Source: Bacillus inaquosorum KCTC 13429
Lineage (GTDB): Bacteria; Bacillota; Bacilli; Bacillales; Bacillaceae
Length of the DNA stretch: 64,000 nucleotides
Reading direction: 5' to 3'
NCBI RefSeq assembly: GCF_000332645.1
Contig: NZ_AMXN01000003.1
Span: forward strand, 62,001-126,000
Shown here: positions 40,264 to 48,175 of the stretch, in pieces
How the letters are laid out: each line of letters begins with the position of its first letter
Numbering within the stretch: the first letter of the stretch is position 1
Translations under genes and position numbers: made by a program
Notes under the pieces: model-generated
What the model was told of the DNA's origin: nothing
Databases searched by the model: none
The model's input: only the letters and a program-made list of their open reading frames with translations

Positions 40264-40287
40264 ATTTAGTACATAGTTTAATTAGTT
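40264..40287. repeat. Copy 2 of a 24-bp repeated motif
   Basis: It contains TTTAGTACATAGTTTA followed by ATTAGTT, one base different from 26364-26387. It lies about 95 bases upstream of the gene at 40382. Possible operator; see the finding. Confidence 0.6.
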
Positions 40288-40381
40288 TATATAGAAGTAT
40301 ATTTATCCCGCTTCCAAGTATTGCAGTTATAATGAAAATTTTGTAAACTCTTTGAGGGTCATACATAAAGGGAGAGATTGT

Positions 40382-40753
40382 TTGTCTAAAAATAAAGTAT
40401 TTTATCTCATTTTACTTTGTCTATTTATATCAATTGTCATGAAAAGCTTTGATGTGATAAGAATGATTGCCAATGTTAGCTGCTTTGTTTTCGTTTTGCT
40501 GTACGTTAAAGAGGAAATAAAAACATATACACGTAAAGCGTTAGCGATCCTAAGCATTTGTTTTCTTTTCTTAGTCGGTTTCTGTACTTTTATTATTTTG
40601 AAAGGACAAGCAGTTATAAAAGATCACCCCTTCCTTACCGGCTGGGAAACGATAGCGATCGTTCTCTTGATTATCGTTTCTATAAACACTTGTGCTTTTA
40701 TTTTGAGGAAGGTTTCAAATCGGTTAAAACGATTGAAAACAGATAGATTGTAG
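40382..40753 (+). CDS. Membrane protein of unknown function
   Basis: A 123-residue protein from the TTG at 40382, which has AAAGGG nine bases ahead. Four hydrophobic segments are seen (VFYLILLCLFISIVMKSFDV; NVSCFVFVLLYV; LAILSICFLFLVGFCTFIIL; TIAIVLLIIVSINTCAF) with a basic tail (RLKRLKTDRL). Not recognised. Upstream lies one copy of the 24-bp motif. It is 137 bases from yncM. Confidence 0.6.
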   Translation: MSKNKVFYLILLCLFISIVMKSFDVIRMIANVSCFVFVLLYVKEEIKTYTRKALAILSICFLFLVGFCTFIILKGQAVIKDHPFLTGWETIAIVLLIIVSINTCAFILRKVSNRLKRLKTDRL

Positions 40754-40890
40754 GAGCAGTTTCTCTACATAAACAATCCAATATGAAATTTATGAATAAA
40801 ATGAAATATTTTGTTGATTTATATACATAAATCAAGTTCCAAAATAAGGTATAATGAATGATGAAACCACTATCAAAAGGGGGAATTTTG

Positions 40891-41610
40891 TTGAAAAAAG
40901 TATTGATTGCAGGTGCAGTAGGAACAGCAGTTCTTTTCGGAACACTTTCATCGGGTATACCAGGCTTGCCCGCGGCAGACACTCAAGTCGCAAAAGCGGC
41001 CTCCCAGCTGCCTAAGGGGATCGGCGGCCGCGCCTACCTGAACAGTTCTGGCGCAGTTTTCACAGCTAAAATTAAGCTGCCTGACACCGTAAAAAATGAT
41101 GACTCGGTCTCTACGCCTTACATTTATTCAGGCTTTAGCGCAAAAAGCGGAACTGAGGCGGATATCGGGCTTCAGTACAGCAAACAATACAACGTCTGGA
41201 AGCCCCTCATGAAGGTTGGGTCCAAAAATGAAGAAACATACATCGAAGGAAAAGACAAATTCACATACAATAAAGGCTTCCGTCCTGGAAGCACAGTCCA
41301 AATGACAATCTATAAAAATTTGAACGGCAATACACGTATGACCCTATGGGGAACGAACAATGACGGTTATACCGGACGGATTATCACGGAAATTCAAGGA
41401 ACCAACATCGGCACGATCTCAAAATGGAAAACACTTGCTACTGCGGCTGTTTCTTATGAAAGTCAGCGTAATGCCATCAAAGCAACTTTTTCAACAGCTT
41501 TTAACAATATTACAATCGACAATAAAGCTGTCACACCTGTCGTAGATACACAAGATTTCGCAAAGGTTGCTGTTTCAGGAAATAACGTTACGATTTCTGT
41601 TAATAAATAA
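40891..41610 (+). CDS. yncM: Secreted protein YncM
   Basis: A 239-residue exported protein from the TTG at 40891 (GGGGG is 9-10 bases ahead); a longer annotation starting at the ATG 40858 adds eleven residues. The signal peptide ([20 protein letters not shown]) is followed by cleavage after an Ala-rich site near VAKAAS. The mature part is a beta-rich domain ([20 protein letters not shown]). B. subtilis YncM is abundant in medium; its function is unknown. Confidence 0.88.
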   Translation: MKKVLIAGAVGTAVLFGTLSSGIPGLPAADTQVAKAASQLPKGIGGRAYLNSSGAVFTAKIKLPDTVKNDDSVSTPYIYSGFSAKSGTEADIGLQYSKQYNVWKPLMKVGSKNEETYIEGKDKFTYNKGFRPGSTVQMTIYKNLNGNTRMTLWGTNNDGYTGRIITEIQGTNIGTISKWKTLATAAVSYESQRNAIKATFSTAFNNITIDNKAVTPVVDTQDFAKVAVSGNNVTISVNK

Positions 41611-41620
41611 AGTAACAAAA

Positions 41621-41649
41621 GACCGCCGGCATTGCCAGGCGGTTTTCTT
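41621..41649 (+). terminator. Terminator of yncM
   Basis: ACCGCC and GGCGGT arms, followed by TTTTCTT. Confidence 0.8.
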
Positions 41650-42044
41650 ATCATTTTCCATCCTCATAAAGAATTCGGTTCGGATTCCAAATCCTATAGA
41701 GATTTAACAAAAGCATTTTCCTTTTCTAAGTGTAACTTTATTTGCGGTAGAATATGACGTTTTTGTTTTCAGGATTATAAAAGAGTAACAAACAAAAGTT
41801 GAAATTTTGAAATAACTTTGGTATGATTAATTCAATTACTATTGAACTACATAAAATTAAAAGCCCCTCATTTGTGGGGCTTTCAATTATTCTTTTAATA
41901 AAATAAGTACCTTGAAGCTTAGGTTGACAATTACACTAACAGAGTTCAATGTTGGGTCATTGCTTGATTATTTTAAAGTGAATTATCGAAATCTTCAGCT
42001 CCTTTGTTTATTTATATCATATTTTAATATAGGGTGGAATTTGT
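41650..42044. other. Intergenic region after yncM
   Basis: About 400 AT-rich bases with no credible gene. It holds a second stem-loop (41860-41886), far from any upstream stop codon, which may mark the end of a lost gene or a leader of the gene at 42045. No strong promoter is evident. Confidence 0.45.
41860..41886 (+). terminator. Orphan terminator-like stem-loop
   Basis: AAAGCCCC and GGGGCTTT arms, then CAATTATTCTTTT. It lies 250 bases after the yncM stop, so it does not obviously belong to a gene. Confidence 0.65.
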
Positions 42045-42257
42045 ATGAAATACGGAAAAACAGGTCTTTTTGGGATTATTTTAGTTATTATTGCTCTTTT
42101 GGTATCAATGTATTTTATGTTTAATACAAAAGCGTTGATACCTGCTGGATACGATCTGGCTATTCATGGAATTGTTATATCAAGAACATTAATGATCGCT
42201 TTCACTTTGTATCTAGTTTCAAAATTAGGGTATTTTCTTCTTAATAAAAAAGATTAG
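42045..42257 (+). CDS. Small two-span membrane protein
   Basis: A 70-residue protein, MKYGKTGLFGIILVIIALLV on, with two hydrophobic spans and a basic C-terminus (LLNKKD). Site AGGGTGG precedes the ATG. It converges with the secreted-protein gene at 42288 across a strong terminator. Not recognised; its size and position would fit an immunity or accessory protein for the neighbouring secreted product, but nothing proves it. Confidence 0.6.
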   Translation: MKYGKTGLFGIILVIIALLVSMYFMFNTKALIPAGYDLAIHGIVISRTLMIAFTLYLVSKLGYFLLNKKD

Positions 42258-42280
42258 CTTCAAAAGCTAATCTTTTTTTA
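42246..42280. terminator. Bidirectional terminator
   Basis: AAAAAGATTAGCTT and AAGCTAATCTTTTTTT form a 13-bp stem with A and T tails between two convergent genes. Confidence 0.9.
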
Positions 42281-42287
42281 TATGAAA

Positions 42288-42869
42288 TTAATAGTTTTTT
42301 AAAGCATATTCTCCATACATAGGTTTTTTAACTACGTATTTTTTCTTTGATACACATTTACCGGTAACAATATCTTTAAGACAGTTGTATCCTTCTTCTA
42401 CATTATACCTAACTCTATATGCCATATAAACTCTTTTATTAGCTCCAACATTTAGAGTATATCCTTTAGAGCTAGCTACAGAGCCTGCAGTAGAGATTCC
42501 TAAACCACTAATAGATCCGCTTACAGTTGTTGTAAAAGTAACTGTTTTGTTTGCAGTAATGGATCCCCCTTTACTCCCCGTTGCTATATTATCAGAAACT
42601 CTTTTAAAGCTAGACCAGCTTTTATATGTTTTAACATTCATCTTAACATTACGAAAATCGTTCACAAATTGCGCAGTAAACTCCCCGCCTCCTGAGTTAC
42701 TTGTTAAGCCAGTCGACTCGTTTGCAAATACGGTATGCACCTGTGATTCAATTGAGACAGGCTTGTCTGCCCCTTTTTCAGCAGCTAAGACATTGCCATT
42801 AGGAAAAGCTAAGATAAATAGAGCTATGGAACTAATGGCTAACTTACAAAAAACTTTTTTCATCGACAA
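42288..42869 (-). CDS. Secreted protein of unknown function
   Basis: A 193-residue protein with a classical signal peptide (about 1-30, LFILAFPNGNVLAAEK). The mature part is rich in Ser, Thr, Gly and Val with alternating beta patterns (SITANKTVTFTTTVSGS), ending in a basic region with two cysteines (YNCLKDIVTGKCVSKKK) that could form a disulfide loop. It is not recognised. Codon use and low GC (TTT, ATA) mark it as accessory. A 15-bp palindrome lies 112 bases upstream of the start. Confidence 0.7.
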   Translation of the reverse strand: MSMKKVFCKLAISSIALFILAFPNGNVLAAEKGADKPVSIESQVHTVFANESTGLTSNSGGGEFTAQFVNDFRNVKMNVKTYKSWSSFKRVSDNIATGSKGGSITANKTVTFTTTVSGSISGLGISTAGSVASSKGYTLNVGANKRVYMAYRVRYNVEEGYNCLKDIVTGKCVSKKKYVVKKPMYGEYALKNY

Positions 42870-43319
42870 CAGTCCTTTCTATGTATTCATTTAGTACCAT
42901 ATAAGTATACAATTTCTAGAAATATATTTAAATGGTTATTTTCAAATATTAAGAATATTTTTAATGGAAATATAGAGAAGCAAGGGTTACAGTATAATAC
43001 TGTAACCCTTGGTATAAAATTTATTTGACATGGTGCTTGTTCACCATATTCTGCCGAATTTCAGACCAAGTTCACTTAGAAATGGCATGAACACAATTCC
43101 GTGCTAAAAAATATGAAACTGCCCCCTTTAATTATGGTTAAGGGTAGATTCATATCTTCTTTTGGTTGCATTTATTCAAGGACCAAAAATATTGCATTTC
43201 AACCCTCAAAGTGCACAAAGTAATCGTATTTTCGATCTTGGTCTTTTAAGGTAAAATATGTATATGTTAATATTAGGTTTACACTTTAGCTATTCAAATG
43301 TTTAAGAAATCTAGAAAGG
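42870..43319. other. Intergenic region with a large perfect palindrome
   Basis: 450 bases between divergent genes. It holds the palindrome at 42981-43011. On the minus strand at about 43020-43110 a short decayed coding stretch may exist (PFLSELGLKFGRIW then stop), possibly the remnant of a transporter or transposase. No intact gene. Confidence 0.4.
42981..43011. repeat. Perfect palindrome with 15-bp arms
   Basis: CAAGGGTTACAGTAT, one A, then its exact complement. No T-run follows on either strand, so it is not a normal rho-independent terminator. It may be an operator or a mobile-element scar. Confidence 0.75.
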
Positions 43320-43547
43320 TTGATGAAAATGAACCTTTATTTAGTTGTAGCTCTTGTTATTTCAGTTTTTTTGAATGTGATCTTATGTATCCAGTTAGCA
43401 AAATACAAAACCAGTCATTCCCCTAATATAAGTTGGAAAGAAAGGATGGGACTCAACAATCCCTTTACAGCTATTGTATGGGCTTTTCTTTGCATTACAA
43501 TATTCTTGAGCCTTATGGTATTATTTGCAGCAATTAACACCTTATAA
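43320..43547 (+). CDS. Small two-span membrane protein
   Basis: A 75-residue protein (from M at 43320; the ATG two or three codons later is also possible). Two hydrophobic spans: LYLVVALVISVFLNVILCIQL and AIVWAFLCITIFLSLMVLFA. Between them is a polar loop (KYKTSHSPNISWKERMG). AAAGGT precedes the start. Not recognised. It is convergent with thyA. Confidence 0.55.
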   Translation: MMKMNLYLVVALVISVFLNVILCIQLAKYKTSHSPNISWKERMGLNNPFTAIVWAFLCITIFLSLMVLFAAINTL

Positions 43548-43703
43548 ATCCAACCGGCCTTTTCATCGTTCATTCAATTTTTTCAGACCAAAGAATCCGT
43601 CATTCTCTAGTACGCAAGACCATCTAACGCTTTTCTAACAATCCCTTTGCTTCGATTGCGCTCTCATTTTGTTTTCTTTTTAATGAACAATAAAGAGGCA
43701 GCA

Positions 43704-44543
43704 TTAAACTGCTACCTCAAATGAAAGCCTGTCCCCATGTTTATAGTTGATTAACTTGAAATCATCAATAGTAAAGTCATAAAAATCTTTGACTTCAGGA
43801 TTGATCCATAATTCAGGTGCTTCAAACTGTTCTCTTTCCATTTGAATTTTCAAATTGTCTATATGACGTGTGTACACATGGCAATCACCAATGTTAAAGA
43901 TATATTCACCAAGCGCATAACCAGTCACTTGAGCAATCATGCGCTGCAAAACATTGTACTGGAATACATTGAAGGGATTTCCCAATGCCATATCATTGCT
44001 CCGTGCTCTTACCTCTAGGTGGAGTTTTCCTTGCTTAACATACCACTGTGTCTCGTATACACATGGCGTTAAGGTCATTGAGTCTAATTCGTCAGGATTC
44101 CATAGCATTGTAATGTGTCTCCGTGAAGATGGGTTGTTCTTCAATTGATGCAGAAGATAATCAACCTGATCTACCTTTTCTCCATTTAGATTTCTGTTTT
44201 TCTTGCCCAGCTGGAATCCATATGCATGTCCGATGCTGCCATCTTCTTGTTTCCACTGATCCCAAATATGTACGCCCATTTTGTTTAATTCAGTAACATC
44301 GTTAGATTTAAGCTGCCAAATCCAGAGCAATTCTTTAATGGCTGTTTTCCAGGCAACTTTTTTTGTCGTTAAAATAGGAACTTCTGAGTTGTCGAATCTC
44401 ATTTGCTTACTGATGATGCTTAGTGTGTGAGCCGGTGTTCCATCAGAGTCCCACTTTGTTCTTACATTAAATTCTTCGTCTGAGATTCCATTATTTAAAA
44501 TATCCTTGATAATTGAATTGTATTGTTTATCAAATTGGGTCAT
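43704..44543 (-). CDS. thyA: Thymidylate synthase ThyA
   Basis: A 279-residue enzyme making dTMP from dUMP and methylenetetrahydrofolate. The catalytic cysteine lies in TLTPCVYETQWYV, and the folate/dUMP motifs RRHITMLWNP and RARSNDMALGNPFN are present. The sequence is closer to phage-type thymidylate synthases (ThyP3-like) than to ThyB. It lies near yncF, which supplies dUMP. AAAGAAGGATATG precedes the start. Confidence 0.96.
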   Translation of the reverse strand: MTQFDKQYNSIIKDILNNGISDEEFNVRTKWDSDGTPAHTLSIISKQMRFDNSEVPILTTKKVAWKTAIKELLWIWQLKSNDVTELNKMGVHIWDQWKQEDGSIGHAYGFQLGKKNRNLNGEKVDQVDYLLHQLKNNPSSRRHITMLWNPDELDSMTLTPCVYETQWYVKQGKLHLEVRARSNDMALGNPFNVFQYNVLQRMIAQVTGYALGEYIFNIGDCHVYTRHIDNLKIQMEREQFEAPELWINPEVKDFYDFTIDDFKLINYKHGDRLSFEVAV

Positions 44544-44695
44544 GACTGTTCATATCCTTCTTTCTTTTTCAGTTTCTAGGCATTTCAAGAAATGATTTTA
44601 CGATACCAATTTTATCGCAAAAACTATGCATGTGCAGATAAAATGAGATTGTGATTCCAATCATTGTGTGCTTAAAGAGGAGTTAGCCCCCTCTT

Positions 44696-44872
44696 TTACA
44701 CCTGTATTTCCTCATAACATAGTCTGTCACATAGCTCATAGTTACCGCCAGTTTGAAACATACACCGTTGATAACATCGTTGAGGATTATAAGAGATGAT
44801 TTGATATTGAGGCATATGAAAATTAAAATAGTAAGGTGTCTGTGTGTACCAAATTGGATATTGTCTAAACAT
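44696..44872 (-). CDS. 58-residue Tyr/Gln-rich protein with twin CX3C motifs
   Basis: A gene too short for common cutoffs, supported by GGAGG seven bases before the ATG. The product begins MFRQYPIWYTQTPYYFNFHM, is rich in Tyr, Gln and Pro, and ends with two cysteine pairs, CYQRC and CDRLC, ten residues apart. It has no signal peptide or span. Composition suggests a spore coat or crust-type protein; the coat genes cotU lie next door. The overlapping 67-codon frame on the same strand looks like a shadow. Confidence 0.62.
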   Translation of the reverse strand: MFRQYPIWYTQTPYYFNFHMPQYQIISYNPQRCYQRCMFQTGGNYELCDRLCYEEIQV

Positions 44873-45040
44873 ATTAATTCCTCCATTCGCTCCCCTTGGC
44901 TTAATGCATTGTATTTACCTCAATATCAATTGTCATTTGTCCATGTGAAATTGGGCTTTGTTTAAAACAAATCCCTCTAATTTCATTCATTTGATCATTG
45001 CACTTTCTTTTATTGTATTTGGTAACAGATCATTCCCTCT

Positions 45041-45172
45041 TTAAATCGTTTTGACTGGTTTTACTGATTGTTGAGCTTCCAAAGCAGCATCAGAAATAAT
45101 ATCATAGAGCTCCTGACTTTTAACCAAGCAAATATTCTTCAGCATTTTCTGAAAGTCCCTCTTCTTCTCCAT
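45041..45172 (-). CDS. Possible 43-residue peptide, perhaps a remnant
   Basis: An ORF MEKKRDFQKMLKNICLVKSQ on, ending in SVKPVKTI. No good ribosome binding site lies upstream. Just ahead of it another frame also reads as protein (YGEEEGLSENAEEYLLG, then stop), which suggests a small gene broken by a frameshift near 45119. The rest of the region 44873-45357 shows only short chance ORFs. Confidence 0.25.
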   Translation of the reverse strand: MEKKRDFQKMLKNICLVKSQELYDIISDAALEAQQSVKPVKTI

Positions 45173-45357
45173 ACACTTTCATCTAATTTATTGTAATTGA
45201 ATCCATTCTCCTGCTCTTATTTTAATAAGTAATTTATCCATTTTGTTTTCAGAAAGTTTTTAAACAGCCTCTTTTTACAATTATTATTTCATTTGACTAT
45301 ACCATATCATTGAAACTTCATATATTAATTTCGATTAGAATAAAAGGAGGGCTTTAA

Positions 45358-45597
45358 TTGGGTTATTACAAAAAGTATAAAGAAGAATATTACACTTGGA
45401 AAAAAACGTATTACAAAAAGTATTATGATCATGATAAAAAACATTATGATTGCGACAAAAAGTATTATGACCATGATAAAAAACATGATCATGATAAAAA
45501 GTATTATGATGATCACGATTATCATTATGAAAAAAAGTTTTATGATGACGATGATCATTACTATGATTTTGTCAAATCATATAAAAAACATCACTAA
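45358..45597 (+). CDS. cotU: Spore coat protein CotU, copy 1
   Basis: A 79-residue protein starting with TTG after AAAGGAGGGCTTTAA. The sequence is Tyr, Lys, Asp and His rich (YKEEYYTWKKTYYKKYY, DHDKKYYDDHDYHYEKK) and parallels CotC. One cysteine (YDCDKK) is present. It is a mother-cell coat protein that pairs with CotC in the known B. subtilis system. Confidence 0.88.
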   Translation: MGYYKKYKEEYYTWKKTYYKKYYDHDKKHYDCDKKYYDHDKKHDHDKKYYDDHDYHYEKKFYDDDDHYYDFVKSYKKHH

Positions 45598-45619
45598 ATC
45601 ACTTAAACATCTATTTATT

Positions 45620-45649
45620 CCCCCGGTGACATACCGGGGCTTTTTTATT
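45620..45649 (+). terminator. Terminator of cotU copy 1
   Basis: CCCCCGGT and ACCGGGGC arms followed by T-run. Confidence 0.88.
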
Positions 45650-45774
45650 TTTGTTTTCAGAAAGTATTTTAAACAGCCTCTTTTTACAATTATTATTTTA
45701 TTATTTCATTTGACTATACCATATCATTGAAACTTCATATATTAATTTCGATTAGAATAAAAGGAGGGCTTTAA

Positions 45775-45972
45775 TTGGGTTATTATAAAAAGTATAAAGA
45801 AGAGTATTACACTTGGAAAAAAACGTATTACAAAAAGTATTATGACCATGATAAAAAACATGATCATGATAAAAAGTATGATGATGATCACGATTATCAT
45901 TATGAAAAAAAGTATTATGATGACGATGATCATTACTATGATTTTGTCGAATCATATAAAAAACATCACTAA
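45775..45972 (+). CDS. cotU: Spore coat protein CotU, copy 2
   Basis: A 65-residue paralogue of the preceding copy with the same TTG start and site. It lacks the 14-residue segment that contains the only cysteine of copy 1, so it cannot form that disulfide. A few other changes occur (DFVESYKK for DFVKSYKK). Both copies keep full ORFs and their own terminators, so both could be expressed. Confidence 0.85.
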   Translation: MGYYKKYKEEYYTWKKTYYKKYYDHDKKHDHDKKYDDDHDYHYEKKYYDDDDHYYDFVESYKKHH

Positions 45973-45994
45973 ATCACTTAAACATCTATTTATT

Positions 45995-46023
45995 CCCCCG
46001 GTGACATACCGGGGCTTTTTTAT
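45995..46023 (+). terminator. Terminator of cotU copy 2
   Basis: Same arms and T-run as copy 1. Confidence 0.88.
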
Positions 46024-46129
46024 TTATAAAAACATGTCATTAGATAAAAGTATTCTTTTATTGAAATCTGAATCTTCCCTTTTCCCTATTTATGTTAAAA
46101 TGAGTTAAAAAGGAAATTGTGGTGTATTT

Positions 46130-46744
46130 ATGCTCGACTCAGCTTTTCTCTTGCCATACTTAATGGTTCTTTATTTTTGCTTTATATTTTATAGACTCAT
46201 AAGACGAGTCCTTTACAAAAAAAGCCGGCTGTCCATACATAAACATATCGTTATCTTTTGTTTATTGGTTTACTTTTTCAACTTGATTAGTGTTACATTA
46301 TTCCCTATGCCAATAGATGCTGATTTAATTAAGGATATGAAATACGACTCTTATATCCCATTCGTATCAGGAAATAACTTTATCCCGTTTTACTTTTTTG
46401 TAGATGTTTATCATGAAGGACTGCAATATTATGTAATTAGATCAATTGGAGGAAACCTAATATTATTACTGCCAGTTGGCTTGTTGTTTCCTCTTTTATT
46501 TAAGAAATTAAATAACGTAAAAAGAATTTTGCTAACTGGATTTTTCATATCTTTGTTTATTGAACTAGCACAGCTTTCGATTTCAGTGTATATAAGATCT
46601 GTTTACAGAAGTTTTGACGTAGATGATTTATTTCTTAACACCTTAGGAACTGTGATAGGGTATTGGCTCTTTTTCATTTTAAGCATGTTTTATAAAAGAG
46701 TAACTTATCGCTTTAAAAGTAATACCTCAATAAACATTGAGTAA
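46130..46744 (+). CDS. VanZ-like membrane protein
   Basis: A 204-residue membrane protein with five or six hydrophobic spans. It matches the VanZ family (LFPMPID, NFIPFYFFVDVYH, GGNLILLLPVGLLFPLLF, FFISLFIELAQL, FDVDDLFLNTLGTVIGYWLF). VanZ proteins are linked to low-level teicoplanin resistance in other bacteria; their role here is unknown. AAAGGAAAT lies upstream at long spacing. It stands alone between cotU and yncF. Confidence 0.83.
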   Translation: MLDSAFLLPYLMVLYFCFIFYRLIRRVLYKKSRLSIHKHIVIFCLLVYFFNLISVTLFPMPIDADLIKDMKYDSYIPFVSGNNFIPFYFFVDVYHEGLQYYVIRSIGGNLILLLPVGLLFPLLFKKLNNVKRILLTGFFISLFIELAQLSISVYIRSVYRSFDVDDLFLNTLGTVIGYWLFFILSMFYKRVTYRFKSNTSINIE

Positions 46745-46772
46745 TTTTTTGATCTATCCATAAGGTAATATG

Positions 46773-46834
46773 TACCTTGGCTGTAACCTCCATAAGGTCA
46801 ATTACACAACATGAAGCAGCCAAGGTTTTATTAT
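46773..46834. terminator. Hairpin between the VanZ-like gene and yncF
   Basis: CCTTGGCTG and CAGCCAAGG arms with a long internal loop, then TTTTATTATTT. It can serve the VanZ-like gene and overlaps the yncF 3' region. Confidence 0.65.
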
Positions 46835-47269
46835 TTACTTCGTTCCCGTAGAACCGTGCCCGCCTCTATCTTCATTCCCTAAACGCTCAACTTCAATTAA
46901 TTCAAGTGCCGGCATTTTTTTCATAATCCTAAATTGACAGATACGGTCTCCCTTTTTAATTTCTGTATCACGTAATGCGTAAGCAGGAAAGAACCAAAAA
47001 TCGTTGTCTCCCTTGTATGACTCATCAATTACCCCCATTGAGTTTGTTTGAATAACGCCAAAATTCTTATATGTACTTGAACGGGGAACGACATGTGCTT
47101 CGTAACCCTCAGGCAACTCCATTGCTACACCTAATGGGACAAGTTTAAATTCATCTTTTTTCATTGTTACATCTTCGGCAGCCCGAAGATCAATCCAATC
47201 TCCTTGCTCAATTTTGCTGATTCTTGTTTGTGTTTCATCTAGATATTTGATTTTAATTTGCATTGTCAT
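46835..47269 (-). CDS. yncF: dUTP pyrophosphatase YncF
   Basis: A 144-residue trimeric-type dUTPase hydrolysing dUTP to dUMP. Motifs in order: [27 protein letters not shown] with the catalytic Asp, DRICQFRI, and the P-loop-like tail DRGGHGSTG (His where many have Phe). It feeds thyA nearby; the pairing resembles a phage set. AAAGGGAG precedes the ATG. Confidence 0.95.
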   Translation of the reverse strand: MTMQIKIKYLDETQTRISKIEQGDWIDLRAAEDVTMKKDEFKLVPLGVAMELPEGYEAHVVPRSSTYKNFGVIQTNSMGVIDESYKGDNDFWFFPAYALRDTEIKKGDRICQFRIMKKMPALELIEVERLGNEDRGGHGSTGTK

Positions 47270-47298
47270 ATGTATTACTCCCTTTAATTATAGAATTA

Positions 47299-47676
47299 TT
47301 ATACGGTAAGGCCTGTTCTTGTGTCATTGTCATCAGTTATAAGTTGAACCTCTTCAGAATCGTTCTTTAGAGCATTAATGAAAAGCTTTTCAATGACATT
47401 TCTGTCTTTACAGTATATCGAAACATAGCTGCTATCTGCCAACAATAGGACAAGTTCGTAATCACTGTCAACAAACTCAAACTCTTCGTATGTCTGGACT
47501 AGATCAACCGCTTGTCCAAATGGATATGCTTGCAATTCAACGAAAATGGTATAGTACTGATTGGTTTTTAAGTGATTCGCAAAGACTGCCCCTTCAACAA
47601 CTGAGTTGTCTTTGAAGAATTCCTGATCATTTAGCTCCCATCTGTTACAAAATAAGTTTCTCCCCTCATTTTCCAC
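47299..47676 (-). CDS. yncE: YncE, unknown function
   Basis: A 125-residue acidic soluble protein with start GTG at 47676 (in MENEGRNLFCN). The site upstream is poor, so the start could lie elsewhere. Patterns such as EFEFVDSDYELVLLLADSS and VIEKLFINALKN suggest an alpha/beta fold. The name is by position between yncF and yncC. Not recognised as a known domain. Confidence 0.6.
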   Translation of the reverse strand: MENEGRNLFCNRWELNDQEFFKDNSVVEGAVFANHLKTNQYYTIFVELQAYPFGQAVDLVQTYEEFEFVDSDYELVLLLADSSYVSIYCKDRNVIEKLFINALKNDSEEVQLITDDNDTRTGLTV

Positions 47677-48061
47677 ATATAATGAGTGATTTCAAACGGT
47701 TGCAGTATTCTCCATAGGACATTTCCATATTCATTCGGTATTTGAAAACTAACTCCCCTTTCATATAAACCCCTCTCTAAAATCATACTCAACTGTTAGG
47801 TTAGCGTAACAAGAATCGACTGCCGTTTGATACCGCTCTTCTTTCTTATAACTCACTTACTTTACAAATTTTAATTAGTTCTTCTAATTTAATCAGTCTC
47901 ATTATTTTATCACTTCCCTATCAAAAATGATTATTGAAAAGTTTTGCTGTTCTCCGCCCATTCAAGCACTACGTTTAACTTCTCTGAAAGCTACTGTCAC
48001 AGAAGTCAGGCAAAGTTTTTAGACCGGCCGACTCCATTTATTTTTTATTTATACAACACAA
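47677..48061. other. Gap between yncE and yncC where yncD is missing
   Basis: About 385 bases with short chance ORFs only. In the B. subtilis map as I recall it, yncD (second alanine racemase) lies between these genes. No trace of its lysine or tyrosine active-site motifs is visible. Confidence 0.45.
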
Positions 48062-48094
48062 GAAAGACAGCCAAAATAATCTGACTGTCTTTTA
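48062..48094 (-). terminator. Terminator of yncC
   Basis: AAAGACAG and CTGTCTTT arms; on the minus strand the tail is TTCTTGTG. Downstream of the yncC end. Confidence 0.7.
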
Positions 48095-48175
48095 CAAAAC
48101 GATTGGTTGTATAATTTGCTTTGCTACTTGCGTAGTGGGAGTACTCTTTCAGTTCAATGATTTTATTATAAATAA

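Larger units (their letters stand above)
45241..45650 (+). repeat. Tandem duplication unit 1 (cotU)
   Basis: Promoter region, gene and terminator are repeated in the adjacent unit 45651-46027. Unit 1 carries the 79-codon cotU copy and unit 2 the 65-codon copy. The upstream parts differ by a short insertion in unit 2 (TTTTATTA), and the terminators are identical. Confidence 0.9.
45651..46027 (+). repeat. Tandem duplication unit 2 (cotU)
   Basis: Second unit of the duplication that starts at 45241. It lacks the 42 bases (14 codons) in the middle of the gene that unit 1 has. Confidence 0.88.

Noticed and set aside
41912..42124. A 70-codon plus-strand ORF overlapping the start of the gene at 42045
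   Set aside because: It has no ribosome binding site, contains mostly hydrophobic chance sequence and overlaps a gene with a good site.
44683..44886. A 67-codon minus-strand ORF at the thyA-cotU interval
   Set aside because: The overlapping 58-codon frame has the proper ribosome binding site and a regular composition; the longer frame looks like its shadow.
45325..45558. Long Ile/Met-rich frames opposite the cotC and cotU genes
   Set aside because: They are complements of the Tyr/Asp/Lys codon repeats and lack ribosome binding sites.
45358..45972. CRISPR-like array in the cotU region
   Set aside because: The repeats are of unequal length, within coding sequence, and give coat protein units; no spacers and no cas genes.
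43704..47269. thyA, yncE and yncF as an integrated prophage
   Set aside because: Phage-like relatives exist, but no integrase, structural or lysis genes and no att repeats are visible; the genes sit in their usual chromosomal order.
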